Assembly: GCF_000721105.1 (NCBI RefSeq)
Contig: NZ_JOEV01000002.1
Coordinates: 1-64,000 of the forward strand
From: Streptomyces cellulosae
Lineage (GTDB): Bacteria; Actinomycetota; Actinomycetes; Streptomycetales; Streptomycetaceae
DNA: 64,000 bases
Reading direction: 5' to 3'
This document shows positions 44,617 through 53,351 of the stretch, in pieces. How positions within the stretch are numbered: position 1 is the stretch's first letter; each line of letters opens with the position of its first letter. The position numbers were made by a program, and so were the translations under genes. A model generated the notes under the pieces. The model saw only the letters and a list, made by a program, of their open reading frames with translations, did no database searches and was not told where the DNA came from.

Positions 44617-45224
44617 GCGCACCACCGCCGGGCCGCAGACGACGCAGCGGCGGCCTTGGGCATGGGCGGCGTCGCCGTGACTAGTGCTGGCGCGGATGCC
44701 TTCGACTGCTTCTGCACCAGCGCGTTGATGGCGAAGAGAGCCTGGCCGTGGATCGCCCACTGATCGAGGTAGTGCCAGGCTTCCGCGTAGCTTTCCGCGA
44801 GCGGTTCCTCGAACGCCTCGGTCCCGGGCCGGGCATGCGCGGGAAGGGCGCGGCGCACGGCGAGCCAGTCGTCGTGGACGGCGTACAGCCCCTTGGTGCT
44901 GTCGCGCAGTTCGCGCACCTGCCAGGCGTAGCGCCGGGTTCGGGCGGAGGCGGGCAGCTGGGCGAGCTGCTGCTCGGCGACGTACACCAGTTCGTCGGCG
45001 TGGTCATATACCCGGCCGAAGGCGCCCAGGGTGTCGGAGTCACGTTGGCGCTGGCGCAGGCCGTATGCGTCCTCGTCGTAGGGCTGGTGCGTGTCGGGGT
45101 CGGAGTGCTGGTCGGAGTAGGCGTCCCAGGCGGCGAGGATCTGCCTGCTTTCCCGCAGATAGATGGCGAGTTGGCTCAGGTAGAGCTGGTGCTCGGGGCT
45201 CGCGGGTTCGAGTGGAATTGTCAA
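44613..45224 (-). CDS. Helical operon protein
   Basis: A 203-residue, almost entirely helical protein (YLSQLAIYLRESRQILAAWD to HYLDQWAIHGQALFAINALV). It may be a coiled-coil adaptor. TTG start at 45224. Its stop is coupled to the DUF317 gene that follows. No catalytic motif. Confidence 0.6.
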   Translation of the reverse strand: MTIPLEPASPEHQLYLSQLAIYLRESRQILAAWDAYSDQHSDPDTHQPYDEDAYGLRQRQRDSDTLGAFGRVYDHADELVYVAEQQLAQLPASARTRRYAWQVRELRDSTKGLYAVHDDWLAVRRALPAHARPGTEAFEEPLAESYAEAWHYLDQWAIHGQALFAINALVQKQSKASAPALVTATPPMPKAAAASSAARRWCA

Positions 45225-45288
45225 TAGGGGCCTTTGGGCAAGCAGTTCTGATGGGGGTGCGGCGCGGCCGGGGGCCGTGCTGCGCGGT

Positions 45289-46107
45289 TCAGCGGCCCCG
45301 GGCCACAGCGGCGGGCGTCTCGTTGGCGGGTGCCAGCGCGGGGCGCGTGGTCGGCGCGCTGCTGCGGCGGGCCTTGCGGGCGGCGGCCCGGATGGCTTTC
45401 AGGCGCGCGTCGTGGGCGGCGGCCAGCTGCTCGCCCTGGGCGCCGCGTTCCACCTGGGTAACCAGGTGGGAGTGCGGGACGTCGTAGTGGCCACGCGGGA
45501 CCGGCGCGGGGTCGGTGAGGGCGGTGGCGAAGGCGGCGAGCAGGTGGCGGGGCGTGCGGTCGTCGAAGTATGCGTGCCACAGCCGCTGGTGGCCGCCGAG
45601 ACCGGTGGGGAGCGCGACTTCGGCGGTCCAGCTGAAGTAGTCGCTCGTCAGCGTCGCCCGCCGCTCCATGGTGGTGACGCCGTCCGGATGGCGCGCACTC
45701 TGATTGCCCCGCTCGTCGCGCTCGTAGGTCCAGCCCGCTGCTTGCAGCGTCGGCCACACGTCCGGCTCCGCGGCTGGCGCGGGGAGCAGGAGGGTGTCGG
45801 TGAATCCGGCGATGATCTCGGCGGGCGTGTTGCCGCCGAACGACGCGTGCCAGCGCTCCGAAGAGATCCGCCACCAGGCGGAGTACGTGTCCGCAGCGGG
45901 CTCAAGCACGAGCGTGTGCCGGAAGTCGGGGCTGGCCAGGACAACATGGGGAAAGTCAGGGTCGGCATAGTTCTTCCACCCGCCGGCCCGCAGCGCCTGT
46001 GTGACATGGCGCGGGTCGCCGGGCCCGGCGAGATGACGGGGACTGGTGTCGAACCAGATCCGAGACCAAGGGTCGTCGGCCTTACTGAAGATGTAGGGGC
46101 GGGTCAC
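45289..46107 (-). CDS. DUF317 protein 2
   Basis: A 272-residue protein with two DUF317 units (PRHLAGPGDPRHVTQALRAG to TPAEIIAGFTDTLL; then WSWTAEVALPTGLG-like segment to TPRHLLAAFATALTD). A charged helix and Ala-rich tail ending ARGR follow. Start GTG at 46107 by GTGA overlap with the small helical gene upstream. Confidence 0.8.
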   Translation of the reverse strand: MTRPYIFSKADDPWSRIWFDTSPRHLAGPGDPRHVTQALRAGGWKNYADPDFPHVVLASPDFRHTLVLEPAADTYSAWWRISSERWHASFGGNTPAEIIAGFTDTLLLPAPAAEPDVWPTLQAAGWTYERDERGNQSARHPDGVTTMERRATLTSDYFSWTAEVALPTGLGGHQRLWHAYFDDRTPRHLLAAFATALTDPAPVPRGHYDVPHSHLVTQVERGAQGEQLAAAHDARLKAIRAAARKARRSSAPTTRPALAPANETPAAVARGR

Positions 46108-46457
46108 GACGTCGTCGGCGGACCTGCGGGCGCGAACGCGTGGCCGCTCAGCCGCCGCATGTCCCAGTGCAGGACGTGCCAGTCCGTGGCCTCCTGGGCG
46201 GCGTCCCGGAGCCCGTCGATGATTAGGCGGATCTCGTCGGTCCTGGGGCTGGCCGTCTGCTGGGAGACGAGGCTCGCGGCGCTGCGCAGGACGTCGCCGA
46301 GCAGGATGGGGACGCCGGTGTCCTCGTCGAGGAGGCGAGCAAGCAGCGGCAGTACGTCGGTGACGGGCGGGTTGGTGCGTAGATAGTCCTTGAGCTGGGT
46401 CAGGGTTGCGGTCGCCTGCGTGATCTGGTCGGAGCTGGGGGTCGAGGGGTTGGGCAT
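46104..46457 (-). CDS. Small helical protein (H module)
   Basis: A 117-residue helical protein (ITQATATLTQLKDYLRTNPP). It has the same three-helix layout as the protein at 47423-47815 and the C-terminal parts of those at 48963, 50417 and 51157. ATG 46457 overlaps the preceding stop (TGATG); its own stop overlaps the next start. Confidence 0.6.
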   Translation of the reverse strand: MPNPSTPSSDQITQATATLTQLKDYLRTNPPVTDVLPLLARLLDEDTGVPILLGDVLRSAASLVSQQTASPRTDEIRLIIDGLRDAAQEATDWHVLHWDMRRLSGHAFAPAGPPTTS

Positions 46458-46552
46458 CAGCGTCCTTGAGTGAACGTGGTGGTGAGCCGGGCAGGCTGTG
46501 GACAGCCCTGTGGATATCTCCCGTGGCGACGGCGTCGTCGCAGTTCAGACAT
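46457..46552 (-). CDS. Arg-rich 31-residue peptide
   Basis: ATG at 46552 with AGGAG nine bases upstream opens a 31-codon frame (MSELRRRRRHGRYPQG at its start) whose stop overlaps the next ATG as TGATG. The strong ribosome binding site and coupling support translation; it may mainly serve to couple the next gene. Confidence 0.5.
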   Translation of the reverse strand: MSELRRRRRHGRYPQGCPQPARLTTTFTQGR

Positions 46553-46619
46553 GCAATGAATCTCCTTGCTATCGAGGGAAGTTGGGGAAAGGGCGGCGGG
46601 CGTGACGACCCGAGGCCGG

Positions 46620-47426
46620 TCAGCGGCGTCGGCCGTCGGACGTCGCGTACGGGCGGGCGCCGGGAGGAGTGCGGGCCCGGTTGGTGGCGAAGGAGTTGCG
46701 GGCCCATGTGGCCGCTCTGGCGGCGGTGATCCGGGCCTGCTGCCAGGCGCTGAGCTGGGACGGCAGGACGGACACGGAGGTGGTGCGGATCCGCTGGGAG
46801 GGCGGAACGTGGCCGAGCGGCCGCAGCACGGGCTGAGGTTCCGACAGCGCCGTGCTGAATGCCTGCACCAGGTGCATCGGTGTGGTCGGCGTGAACATTG
46901 CCTCCCACACACGGCCGTGTTCGTTGCGGGCACCGGCCCACCAGTGCGCCTGCCCGCGCCCGGACTGGTGGAAGCGGACGAAGGCATCGCCGTCCGGGCT
47001 GCGGGCGGTGAAGTGCTTGCCTCGCTCGGTCTCCCAGCCCTGTTGCTGCAGGGGCTCCCACACGTTGGGGGCGTGCGCCTTGCGCTCCTTGAACAGGGCG
47101 TCGGTGATACCGGCGACGATTTCGACGGGCGTCTGCCGGCCGAAGGTGGCGTGCCATGCCTCCTGGTGCGCGGTCTGCTTCCCGCTGATGGTCCAGCCGC
47201 CGGGCTGGGTGAACGGGTCGTATCCGATGCGCACGGACTTGTCCGGGCTGTCGAAGACGATGGGGCCGCCCGTCTTGGACTTGTCCTTCCACCCGGAGGC
47301 GCGCAGGTATTCGGTGACGTGGCGCAGGTCGCCGCCGCCGGCGAGATAGCGGGGCTCGACGAGGTAGTGCTGCTGGGCCTGCTGACCGGCGGCGCCCCAG
47401 CCGGACCACTGCTTGTTCTGTCTCAC
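46620..47426 (-). CDS. DUF317 protein 3
   Basis: A 268-residue protein with two DUF317 units (PRYLAGGGDLRHVTEYLRAS to TPVEIVAGITDALF; then FTARSPDGDAFVRFHQSGRG to TPMHLVQAFSTALSE). The rest is a basic linker and a tail ending SDGRRR. GTG start at 47426 by GTGA overlap. Confidence 0.82.
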   Translation of the reverse strand: MRQNKQWSGWGAAGQQAQQHYLVEPRYLAGGGDLRHVTEYLRASGWKDKSKTGGPIVFDSPDKSVRIGYDPFTQPGGWTISGKQTAHQEAWHATFGRQTPVEIVAGITDALFKERKAHAPNVWEPLQQQGWETERGKHFTARSPDGDAFVRFHQSGRGQAHWWAGARNEHGRVWEAMFTPTTPMHLVQAFSTALSEPQPVLRPLGHVPPSQRIRTTSVSVLPSQLSAWQQARITAARAATWARNSFATNRARTPPGARPYATSDGRRR

Positions 47427-47815
47427 CGGTGCCGCCTGACGACCATCGCCGCTCCGGCGGGCCGCGCAGCCGGGTGGGTGGACGGGGTGGCGGGCGTGGC
47501 GAGCTGTTTGATCGTGCCGGTGTGCTCGTTGAGGTCCTCGCCCACGCTGTCGAGTTCGTTGGCCGCGCGGCCCAGAGCCAGCCACACCTCGGGGTGCAGG
47601 ATGCCGCGCTGGGAGTGATCCTGGGCGAAGCGTGATCCGGTGGCGACCAGTTCGGTGACTCGTCCGAGCAGGCCGTCGTTGTTGTCGAGGACCTTGCCGA
47701 GGATCTGGGCGGCCTCGTTCGGCGGTGACTGGGCCAAGAGCTGTGTGAGCTGGCTGAGTTGGCGTGCGATGTCGTCGGCGAGCCGTACCGAGGTGAGGGG
47801 CGGGGGGTTGGGCAT
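47423..47815 (-). CDS. Small helical protein (H module)
   Basis: A 130-residue protein: LADDIARQLSQLTQLLAQSP, then DNNDGLLGRVTELVATGS and a third long helix, followed by a Pro/Thr/Ala tail ending VRRHR. Paralogue of 46104-46457. ATG at 47815. Confidence 0.62.
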   Translation of the reverse strand: MPNPPPLTSVRLADDIARQLSQLTQLLAQSPPNEAAQILGKVLDNNDGLLGRVTELVATGSRFAQDHSQRGILHPEVWLALGRAANELDSVGEDLNEHTGTIKQLATPATPSTHPAARPAGAAMVVRRHR

Positions 47816-47844
47816 GGGCCTCCTGAACGGGCCAGGTTGGGCTG

Positions 47845-48126
47845 CTAGTTGGGGTGGCGGATGTGGTGGCTGTCGACGAGAGGGAACATGTCCCGGCGAC
47901 GGGCTTCGTCGAGGGCCGCTTCGGGGTGCCCGCCGGCCAGCAGGTTGGTCCGTGTGCGGCTGCCGGCGGTGACGGCACGCAGGTAGCGGCGGAAGAGGGC
48001 GGTGGCCAAGCGCGGCTTGCGGTCGGCTGTGATGGGCGGTGGGGTGCGGTCGGTTTCGCGGGTGACGGGAACTCCAGGTGAGGGCTGGGCCGGCCCCCGT
48101 GCGGGGTCGGCGCGGTGGGTGGTCAG
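47845..48126 (-). CDS. Small basic operon protein, apparent CTG start
   Basis: The frame has no ATG, GTG or TTG after the previous gene's stop, but a CTG at 48126 overlaps that stop as CTGA, the same geometry as the ATGA/GTGA couplings elsewhere in the operon. The 93-residue product has a Pro-rich N-terminus and a helical core (LATALFRRYLRAVTAGSRTR, EAALDEARRRDMFPLVDS). No function is known. Confidence 0.5.
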   Translation of the reverse strand: MTTHRADPARGPAQPSPGVPVTRETDRTPPPITADRKPRLATALFRRYLRAVTAGSRTRTNLLAGGHPEAALDEARRRDMFPLVDSHHIRHPN

Positions 48127-48494
48127 CGCGTACGGCGAGGGCGCGATGCGCTCGAGGCAGGCGCTGCGGGCGCGGGTGCTGGCCGGTGTGCTGGGGATGC
48201 GGCGAGGGCCGCGCGGTAGGCGGTGCCGCCGAAGAGGCCCGCATCGATGGAGACCTGGAAGCCGCGGCGGGTCAGCAGCCACGCAGCCCGATCGGCCATG
48301 TCCTTCATGGCGATCTCGTCCATCTGGTCGGGGACTTGATGCCAGATCTCGCCCTGGCCGCCGTGGCGTTCGAGGCCGAGGCCGTCGAGCAGGACGAGCT
48401 GCTGCTCCGGGGCGCTGGTGCGGGTATCGACGTAGATCGTTCCGTCGCGGTGATAGAACTCGACGTCGACCTCGTGCTCGTCCGCAAGGCTCAC
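48123..48494 (-). CDS. X-module protein
   Basis: A 123-residue protein, GTG at 48494 with AAAGGAG upstream. It consists of a short beta region (EVDVEFYHRDGTIYVDTRT) and one X module (LLDGLGLERHGGQGEIWHQV to LLTRRGFQVSID), then an Ala/Pro tail ending RPRRTR. It is a paralogue of the next gene upstream. Confidence 0.62.
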   Translation of the reverse strand: MSLADEHEVDVEFYHRDGTIYVDTRTSAPEQQLVLLDGLGLERHGGQGEIWHQVPDQMDEIAMKDMADRAAWLLTRRGFQVSIDAGLFGGTAYRAALAASPAHRPAPAPAAPASSASRPRRTR

Positions 48495-48519
48495 GAGCGG
48501 GACTCCTTTCGATCGTGGC

Positions 48520-48942
48520 TCACCGCCGACGAGGTGTCGCCGGACTGCCGTGGGCCCGGATGACGGAGGCGGTCGCGGTGTGCGGCGCGGCTGCGGAGCC
48601 GGGCTGGCGGCGCACTGCCTCTGCGGCTTCCTGATAGGCGGCGGCGTCCCAGACGGCGTTGGTGATGTTGACCAGGTATCCGGCCACGAGCAGCGAGGGA
48701 ACGGCGCTGGTGGCGAGCCTCTTCTTCTCGGCCTCGGTGAGGCGGTCGGGGACCTCGTGCCAGACATAGACGGGCCCGGGTGTCGTCAGGGTCTTGCGTT
48801 CGAAGCCGAGGCTGTCGAGCAGGGCCAGGAGTTCCTCGGGCGCATCGGTGGGGGTGTCGGCGTGGACCGTGTCGGTCAGCGGTCTGATGTAGATCTCGAC
48901 GTCGGTGCCTTCGTTGTCGGCGCGGTTTCCCACGTACGGCAT
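48520..48942 (-). CDS. X-module protein
   Basis: A 140-residue protein: EIYIRPLTDTVHADTPTDAP, then an X module (LLALLDSLGFERKTL, YVWHEVPDRLTEAEKKRLAT, LLVAGYLVNIT) and a Pro/Arg tail (TPRRR). The ATG at 48942 has AGGAG almost touching it; GTG three codons on has better spacing and may be the real start. Confidence 0.62.
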   Translation of the reverse strand: MPYVGNRADNEGTDVEIYIRPLTDTVHADTPTDAPEELLALLDSLGFERKTLTTPGPVYVWHEVPDRLTEAEKKRLATSAVPSLLVAGYLVNITNAVWDAAAYQEAAEAVRRQPGSAAAPHTATASVIRAHGSPATPRRR

Positions 48943-48962
48943 GCTCCTGTTCGGGGATCGGG

Positions 48963-49631
48963 TCAGCGCTGTCGAACGGCGGGCGCAGCCAGTGGCGAGG
49001 GCGCTGTGGACACTGGGCTGGGGTGGGTCTGTAGTGCGGGGCCGGTCCGGTCGACGTCGTTGCGGACCTGCTCGATCTGCCAGGTGAGGGTGGACAGTTT
49101 GTTGACGATGGCCCCCAGCTGCATCGCCACCTGCGGGTCACGGCCGGTGTCCTTGAGACGCTGGCTCCACGATGCCCAGGTCGCAAGCAGCGACTGCGTA
49201 AGGCGGGGTAGCAGGCCGTCGTCGGGTGCCGCGATCTCGGTCAGGACCGCCACGACCTGCCGGTCATTGCCGGCATCGCTGCCGAGTGAGGTGAGCTGTT
49301 CGAGATGGCGGTGGGCGGCTTGCCGGTCGCTGCCCTGGGTGGCCAGGGTGTTGAGCGTGGGGTCGAGATGGACGCTGTACCCAGCCAGAAGCAGGGCATG
49401 GGCTGCGGCGGTGGCACCCTGACGCTGCTCCTCGACGGGCAGGGCGTGCGGCAGGCGGTGGTAGTCGCCGCGTGGGCCTGGGGCGGAACGGAAGCCGCCG
49501 GCGGTCTGCAGGAGGCCGGCCGCGCGCTGGTCGCCCCCGATGGCAACGACCAGCGCGGTCTTCGGGTCCCGGGTGATGGTCACGTAATCCAGGACGAGGA
49601 ACGTCGGCTCGTCCCCGTGTGCGAGAGTCAC
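48963..49631 (-). CDS. X + H module protein
   Basis: A 222-residue protein: N-terminal strand region, X module (GLLQTAGGFRSAPGP, DYHRLPHALPVEEQ, LLLAGYSVHLDP), then an H helical module (HRHLEQLTSLGSDAG to LTWQIEQVRNDVDR) and a Pro/Ala/Ser tail ending AVRQR. GTG start by GTGA overlap at 49628-49631. Confidence 0.65.
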   Translation of the reverse strand: MTLAHGDEPTFLVLDYVTITRDPKTALVVAIGGDQRAAGLLQTAGGFRSAPGPRGDYHRLPHALPVEEQRQGATAAAHALLLAGYSVHLDPTLNTLATQGSDRQAAHRHLEQLTSLGSDAGNDRQVVAVLTEIAAPDDGLLPRLTQSLLATWASWSQRLKDTGRDPQVAMQLGAIVNKLSTLTWQIEQVRNDVDRTGPALQTHPSPVSTAPSPLAAPAVRQR

Positions 49632-50386
49632 CGGCCCCGGTGCGGAGAGGTGACCGGCGGGCTCGGAGGCGCTACCGCGGTGGTGCCCAGGGCGGGCCGG
49701 GCGGGCGGATTACGTAGAACGACGCCGACGCCCAGCTCGGACAAGCGGTGGCCGGCGGCTCGTACGGACGCGGCCTGGTGCGCGGAGTCGTCACCGGACA
49801 GGACGAAGACGTCGTTTTCCGCGTCGAGGGCGAAGCCGTAGTCAGTCAGGGCCTGGACGATGTCGTCGCGGTCGGGCTTGTCGACGACGAGGGCGTCGCC
49901 GGACCAGGTCATCACCACGTGTTCCGGCTCGGCGGCCGGCGGCGTCGTGAGGCGGGCGGCGTTGGTCCGGACCTGGGCGAGGGCCTTGTCGTACCGGGGC
50001 AGCAGGTCGTAATGGATGTCCTCGGCGGCGCTGAACGGATCGGCGTCCACCGCGATTCCGTCGGGCTCGCGGACGCCACGGAACGCTTCGGCCGGTGCGT
50101 CGGTGGGGGCCATAGCGGCGATCAGGTAGCCCTCGCCGTGCCCGAGCGGGTCCGCGACGAACAGACGGCTGCCGTCGTCGCGGGTCAGCACGGCGCAGTG
50201 GTCCACGGTGTGCTTGGCCAGGGTGTCGGCGACATCGTTCATGTCCCACACCTGGTCGGTGAGGGCGGCGTGATCGTTGTTGCCGCCGCGGTCCGGGTGG
50301 TACGTGCTGGTCCAGGCGCCGGGCAGTTCGCCGGCGAGGACGGCAGCGAACGAGCCGAGAGTGGTGTCGGGGGTGGGGTCGTGCAT
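49628..50386 (-). CDS. Y + X module protein
   Basis: A 252-residue protein. Residues about 12-135 form the Y module (ELPGAWTSTYHPD, QVWDMNDVADTL, VREPDGIAVDADPFSAAED, LLPRYDKAL); residues 170-225 form an X-like unit (VQALTDYGFALDAENDVFVL to LSELGVGVVL). The tail is Pro-rich and ends SPHRGR. ATG at 50386. No known enzyme motif. Confidence 0.62.
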   Translation of the reverse strand: MHDPTPDTTLGSFAAVLAGELPGAWTSTYHPDRGGNNDHAALTDQVWDMNDVADTLAKHTVDHCAVLTRDDGSRLFVADPLGHGEGYLIAAMAPTDAPAEAFRGVREPDGIAVDADPFSAAEDIHYDLLPRYDKALAQVRTNAARLTTPPAAEPEHVVMTWSGDALVVDKPDRDDIVQALTDYGFALDAENDVFVLSGDDSAHQAASVRAAGHRLSELGVGVVLRNPPARPALGTTAVAPPSPPVTSPHRGR

Positions 50387-50416
50387 GGTCTCCTCGAAGG
50401 AAATAGGGGGCGGGGG

Positions 50417-51127
50417 TCAGCGCCGCCTGTTTGCCGGGGCTGCTGCGGTGGGTGCGGCGGCGGGGCTGGTGGTCAGGCGCGGCGGGGGTGCAGGACAGGC
50501 GCAGATGGCGGAGGCTTCGCGTTCGTCCGGCCCGACGTCGGCGGTGCACGCGCGGCGCTGGGGGTGGTTCTGGTGCCGGTCGGCGAGGTCGTTGCGCATG
50601 TGGGTGAGGTCGGACCGGATGACGCCGAGCCGGTGCTCGCCGAGGTACTGCAGCCGCCTCGCGGTGTGCGGATCCGGGGCCTGGCCCAAGCCCTGGTAGA
50701 AGGCGGCGGTCGCGGTGAGGACTTCGCCCAGCGCGATGAGCACTCCGTCGTGGGAGGCGGTCAGTTCGGTCAGCGCGTCGGCGACCTCGCCGCTCGTGGT
50801 GGCTTCACGGATCCGCTCGGCGAGGTCGGCGACCAGCGAGCCGAGTGGCTGGTAGTGCGCCTCGCGCGTCTCGGTGTCGAAGGCGTCATCGGCGTCGACG
50901 TGGTAGCGCACGGCGCGCAGCCGGGCCACGGCGCGAGTGGCGAGACGTTCCTCCTCGGCTATGTCGAGACCGATGGGCAGGCGGTGATAAGTCTCGTGGA
51001 GGCGGACGACGGGGACAAAGCCGCTGCGTTGAAGGATGCTGTGGGCTTCCGGATCGCCGCCGCGGGCGAGGACTTCTCCGGAGTGCGCGTCGCGCTCCAG
51101 GGTCAGGAAGCGATCGGCAAAGGCCAA
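50417..51127 (-). CDS. X + H module protein
   Basis: A 236-residue protein: strand region, X module (SILQRSGFVPVVRLHETYHR, LATRAVARLRAVRYHVDADD), H helices (LGSLVADLAERIREATTSGE to LTHMRNDLADRHQ) and an Ala/Pro tail ending ANRRR. TTG start at 51127, weak ribosome binding site. Same architecture as 48963-49631. Confidence 0.65.
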   Translation of the reverse strand: MAFADRFLTLERDAHSGEVLARGGDPEAHSILQRSGFVPVVRLHETYHRLPIGLDIAEEERLATRAVARLRAVRYHVDADDAFDTETREAHYQPLGSLVADLAERIREATTSGEVADALTELTASHDGVLIALGEVLTATAAFYQGLGQAPDPHTARRLQYLGEHRLGVIRSDLTHMRNDLADRHQNHPQRRACTADVGPDEREASAICACPAPPPRLTTSPAAAPTAAAPANRRR

Positions 51128-51156
51128 GAAGCTGTTCTTTCTGTCGGGTCAGCGGG

Positions 51157-52062
51157 TCAGCGGATCAGCCGGGCGCCGGGCGTGGGAGGCACAGCGGTCG
51201 TCCGGGTCGAGAGGGGCACCGGCCGTGCGGTGGCGGGCAGGGCGGCGGCGGTCGCGTCGAGGTCCTGCTGGATGCCGTGCAAGCGGCGGGCGATCAGCTC
51301 CAGTTGGTGTCCGGCGTCTGGACCGTAAGCGTGCGGGAGGCGGTCGAGACGGTGGGCCGCGTGTTCGACGAGGCCGCGCACGGTGGCGAGCGGACCGGTG
51401 TTCTCGTCGGCGAGCTGCCGTAGCAGTCCTGCGAGGTGTGTGGTGGCGTCGGTAGTGCCTGGTGAAGCGCCGTTGGCCGGTTCGGTGGACCGCTCCGTGA
51501 AGCGGGGGGTCTGCTCGGGATCAAGATCGGGCCGGGGAGAGCGGAGAGCCAGCTCGGCCTCGATGCGCTGGCACTCGACTCCCAGGAGCGGAAGAAGCTG
51601 GCGGTGCTGCGTGATCCAGGTGCCATCCGACCGGATGAGGTTGGCGAGCAGGTCGAGGCGCCCGGGCTGTGCCTGGACGGCGATCCAGCGGCAGCCCTGG
51701 TCGTCCCCCGGCCGCTGGATGCCCGCCATGCGGGCAATCCGGTGGGCGATCTCGGACCACTCGGGGCCGGTGAGGTCGCGATCGCTGGGGTGCAGGCGCA
51801 CATCCGCGTGCCAGATGGCGCGGCGGTCGTCCTGCGGACCGGCCGCGAAGGGGTGCTGCCAGCTGGGGTCGTTCAGGTGCTCGGCCCACTCGGCGGAGGT
51901 CCAGGTCTTCTGCTCGTCATCGAGCGTGTAATAGTCCAGCCCCGGCCAGTGGGCGACCACGGTGTGCTCGGTAAGGCCCTCTTGGCCGCTGGCCGGGCGG
52001 CCGAGGGCTTCGGCGAGCGGCGCGGTGGGGCTGATGTCGCGTGGATGTATACGGATGATCAT
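51157..52062 (-). CDS. Relaxase-derived protein lacking HUH motif, with H module
   Basis: A 301-residue protein. Its first 165 residues follow the pattern of actinobacterial MOB relaxases (MIIRIHPRD, EHTVVAHWPG, IWHADVRLHPSDRDLTGPEW, GCRWIAVQAQ), but where relaxases have ADDHIHI with the metal-binding histidines it has PGRLDLLANLIRSDG. So it should not cut oriT; it may bind DNA or the true relaxase. The C-terminal part is an H helical module and a Pro/Thr tail ending ARLIR. ATG at 52062. Confidence 0.6.
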   Translation of the reverse strand: MIIRIHPRDISPTAPLAEALGRPASGQEGLTEHTVVAHWPGLDYYTLDDEQKTWTSAEWAEHLNDPSWQHPFAAGPQDDRRAIWHADVRLHPSDRDLTGPEWSEIAHRIARMAGIQRPGDDQGCRWIAVQAQPGRLDLLANLIRSDGTWITQHRQLLPLLGVECQRIEAELALRSPRPDLDPEQTPRFTERSTEPANGASPGTTDATTHLAGLLRQLADENTGPLATVRGLVEHAAHRLDRLPHAYGPDAGHQLELIARRLHGIQQDLDATAAALPATARPVPLSTRTTAVPPTPGARLIR

Positions 52063-52170
52063 TGTGATGTGGGCTTCCGACGCCGGTGGGCGAGTTGGGT
52101 CAGGTCGTACGCGGAGGTGATCAGGGTGAAGCCGCGCAGGCCAGGTCCGTGTTGCGCTCCGGGCTGGGGG

Positions 52171-52593
52171 TCATCGCCCGCCTCGGGCGTCGGCGACGTG
52201 TACCACCTGATTGAGGTGGTTGACCGAGTACCAGCCGCAGTCGACGTCCTGTTCGGCGCCAGCCAGGCGCGGAACCAGGTAAGCGCGCAGTGCCTGCTGG
52301 TAGATGAGGCAGTCCGGGCAGCGGCTGGAGAGATGGGCGAGGTAGCGCGGGTGAGCGGTGAGGTACGTGCGCTCGCCGCCGACCGGGTCGTACAGCCGCC
52401 ACCCGTCCTCGTCGGTCGGTGTGTGCCACGAGGGCGTGACGACCCTGTAGGAGTCTCCCCACAGTTCGCTGCTAGCAACGCCCTTGAGGATGACGACCTG
52501 GTCGCCGGGCCGGAAGTGCTGGTGGGTGATGTCCCGTTCGGGGGTGACGACGTCACCTGGAGCATGCGGATGGCGGGAAACGGCGTCGGTCAC
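52171..52593 (-). CDS. Hypothetical operon protein with CxxC
   Basis: A 140-residue protein from GTG at 52593 (AAGGA 11 bases upstream). The centre is beta-rich (FRPGDQVVILKGVASSELWG, a KOW/SH3-like look) and then SRCPDCLIYQQALRAYLVPR. No known family. Ends ADARGGR. Confidence 0.55.
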   Translation of the reverse strand: MTDAVSRHPHAPGDVVTPERDITHQHFRPGDQVVILKGVASSELWGDSYRVVTPSWHTPTDEDGWRLYDPVGGERTYLTAHPRYLAHLSSRCPDCLIYQQALRAYLVPRLAGAEQDVDCGWYSVNHLNQVVHVADARGGR

Positions 52594-52657
52594 AGCGGGG
52601 GGGGGTCCTTCCACGATCAGGCGCAGGGGAGGCGGTGGGAGGAACAAGGATCCGGAC

Positions 52658-52684
52658 GATCCCCGGTTTCGGTAACCGGGGATC
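52658..52684. repeat. Conserved hairpin, copy 2
   Basis: 27 bases identical to the centre of 36781-36815: arms GATCCCCGGTT and AACCGGGGATC with loop TCGGT. It lies between the zinc-ribbon gene (ends 52706) and the next operon gene (starts 52593). It may act as terminator, processing site or regulatory element. Confidence 0.8.
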
Positions 52685-52705
52685 GGCGGGTATATAACCC
52701 CGCGT

Positions 52706-53203
52706 CTACCGGAACGGATTCTCGGTTCCGATGTCGTTGCTGGTGGCGGCGTCCAGGAGTTCGGGCAGGTCAGTGCCGTCGGCGTCGCGCTGATCGATCC
52801 ACCACCCAACGCGGGTGACGGTGCGGATCGTGTCCTCCAGGACAGCCCAGTCGGCCTCGTCCCAGCTGCCTTCGGTCACCAGCGCGTTGTACGCGGTCGT
52901 GACGAGCTGGTGGCGGGAGCGCTCACCCCAGGCGAGGGCCTTCTCGGGTCCTTCGAGCGGCGGCATGTCGAACTTCTCGGCCCACTCGGTGGCGGCCTGC
53001 TGTTCCTCGGCGCGCTTGGCTGCCAGCCACTCCTCCTTGCCAGCGCTGTCCTCGTCGCGGGCGGCCTTCCAGCAGTCGGTGCAGTCGCGTCCCTCCAGCC
53101 AGCGGGCGAATCCGGCCCGCCGGTCGGCGGGGCGGTTGGAAAGATCATGCGAGATTTCGTGTCCACAGCTGTGGACGATGTTCCACGTCGTTCGGACGGC
53201 CAT
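52706..53203 (-). CDS. Zinc-ribbon-like element protein
   Basis: A 165-residue protein from ATG at 53203 (AAGGAG ten bases upstream). The N-terminus HSCGHEISHDL and then GRDCTDCW give a possible CxH...CxxC metal site; a charged coiled-coil follows (EEWLAAKRAEEQQAATEWAE). No function known. It lies upstream of hairpin copy 2. Confidence 0.62.
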   Translation of the reverse strand: MAVRTTWNIVHSCGHEISHDLSNRPADRRAGFARWLEGRDCTDCWKAARDEDSAGKEEWLAAKRAEEQQAATEWAEKFDMPPLEGPEKALAWGERSRHQLVTTAYNALVTEGSWDEADWAVLEDTIRTVTRVGWWIDQRDADGTDLPELLDAATSNDIGTENPFR

Positions 53204-53351
53204 ATGGGGGCGAATCTCCTTATTGTTATGGGTGGTTCGGTGCGTTCCGGGCATTCGGCGGGACCTGGGCGTGGTGCTAGCACGGGCAGTGGCCCTGGTG
53301 ATGACCTTGGCCTGGTAGTGGCGGGTCGTCCGGTGGAGCTTGGTGAGCGCC

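Noticed and set aside
45289..47409. A 706-codon minus-strand frame
   Set aside because: It is DUF317 protein 2 extended upstream by wrong-frame sequence; a GTG that overlaps the previous stop gives the real start at 46107.
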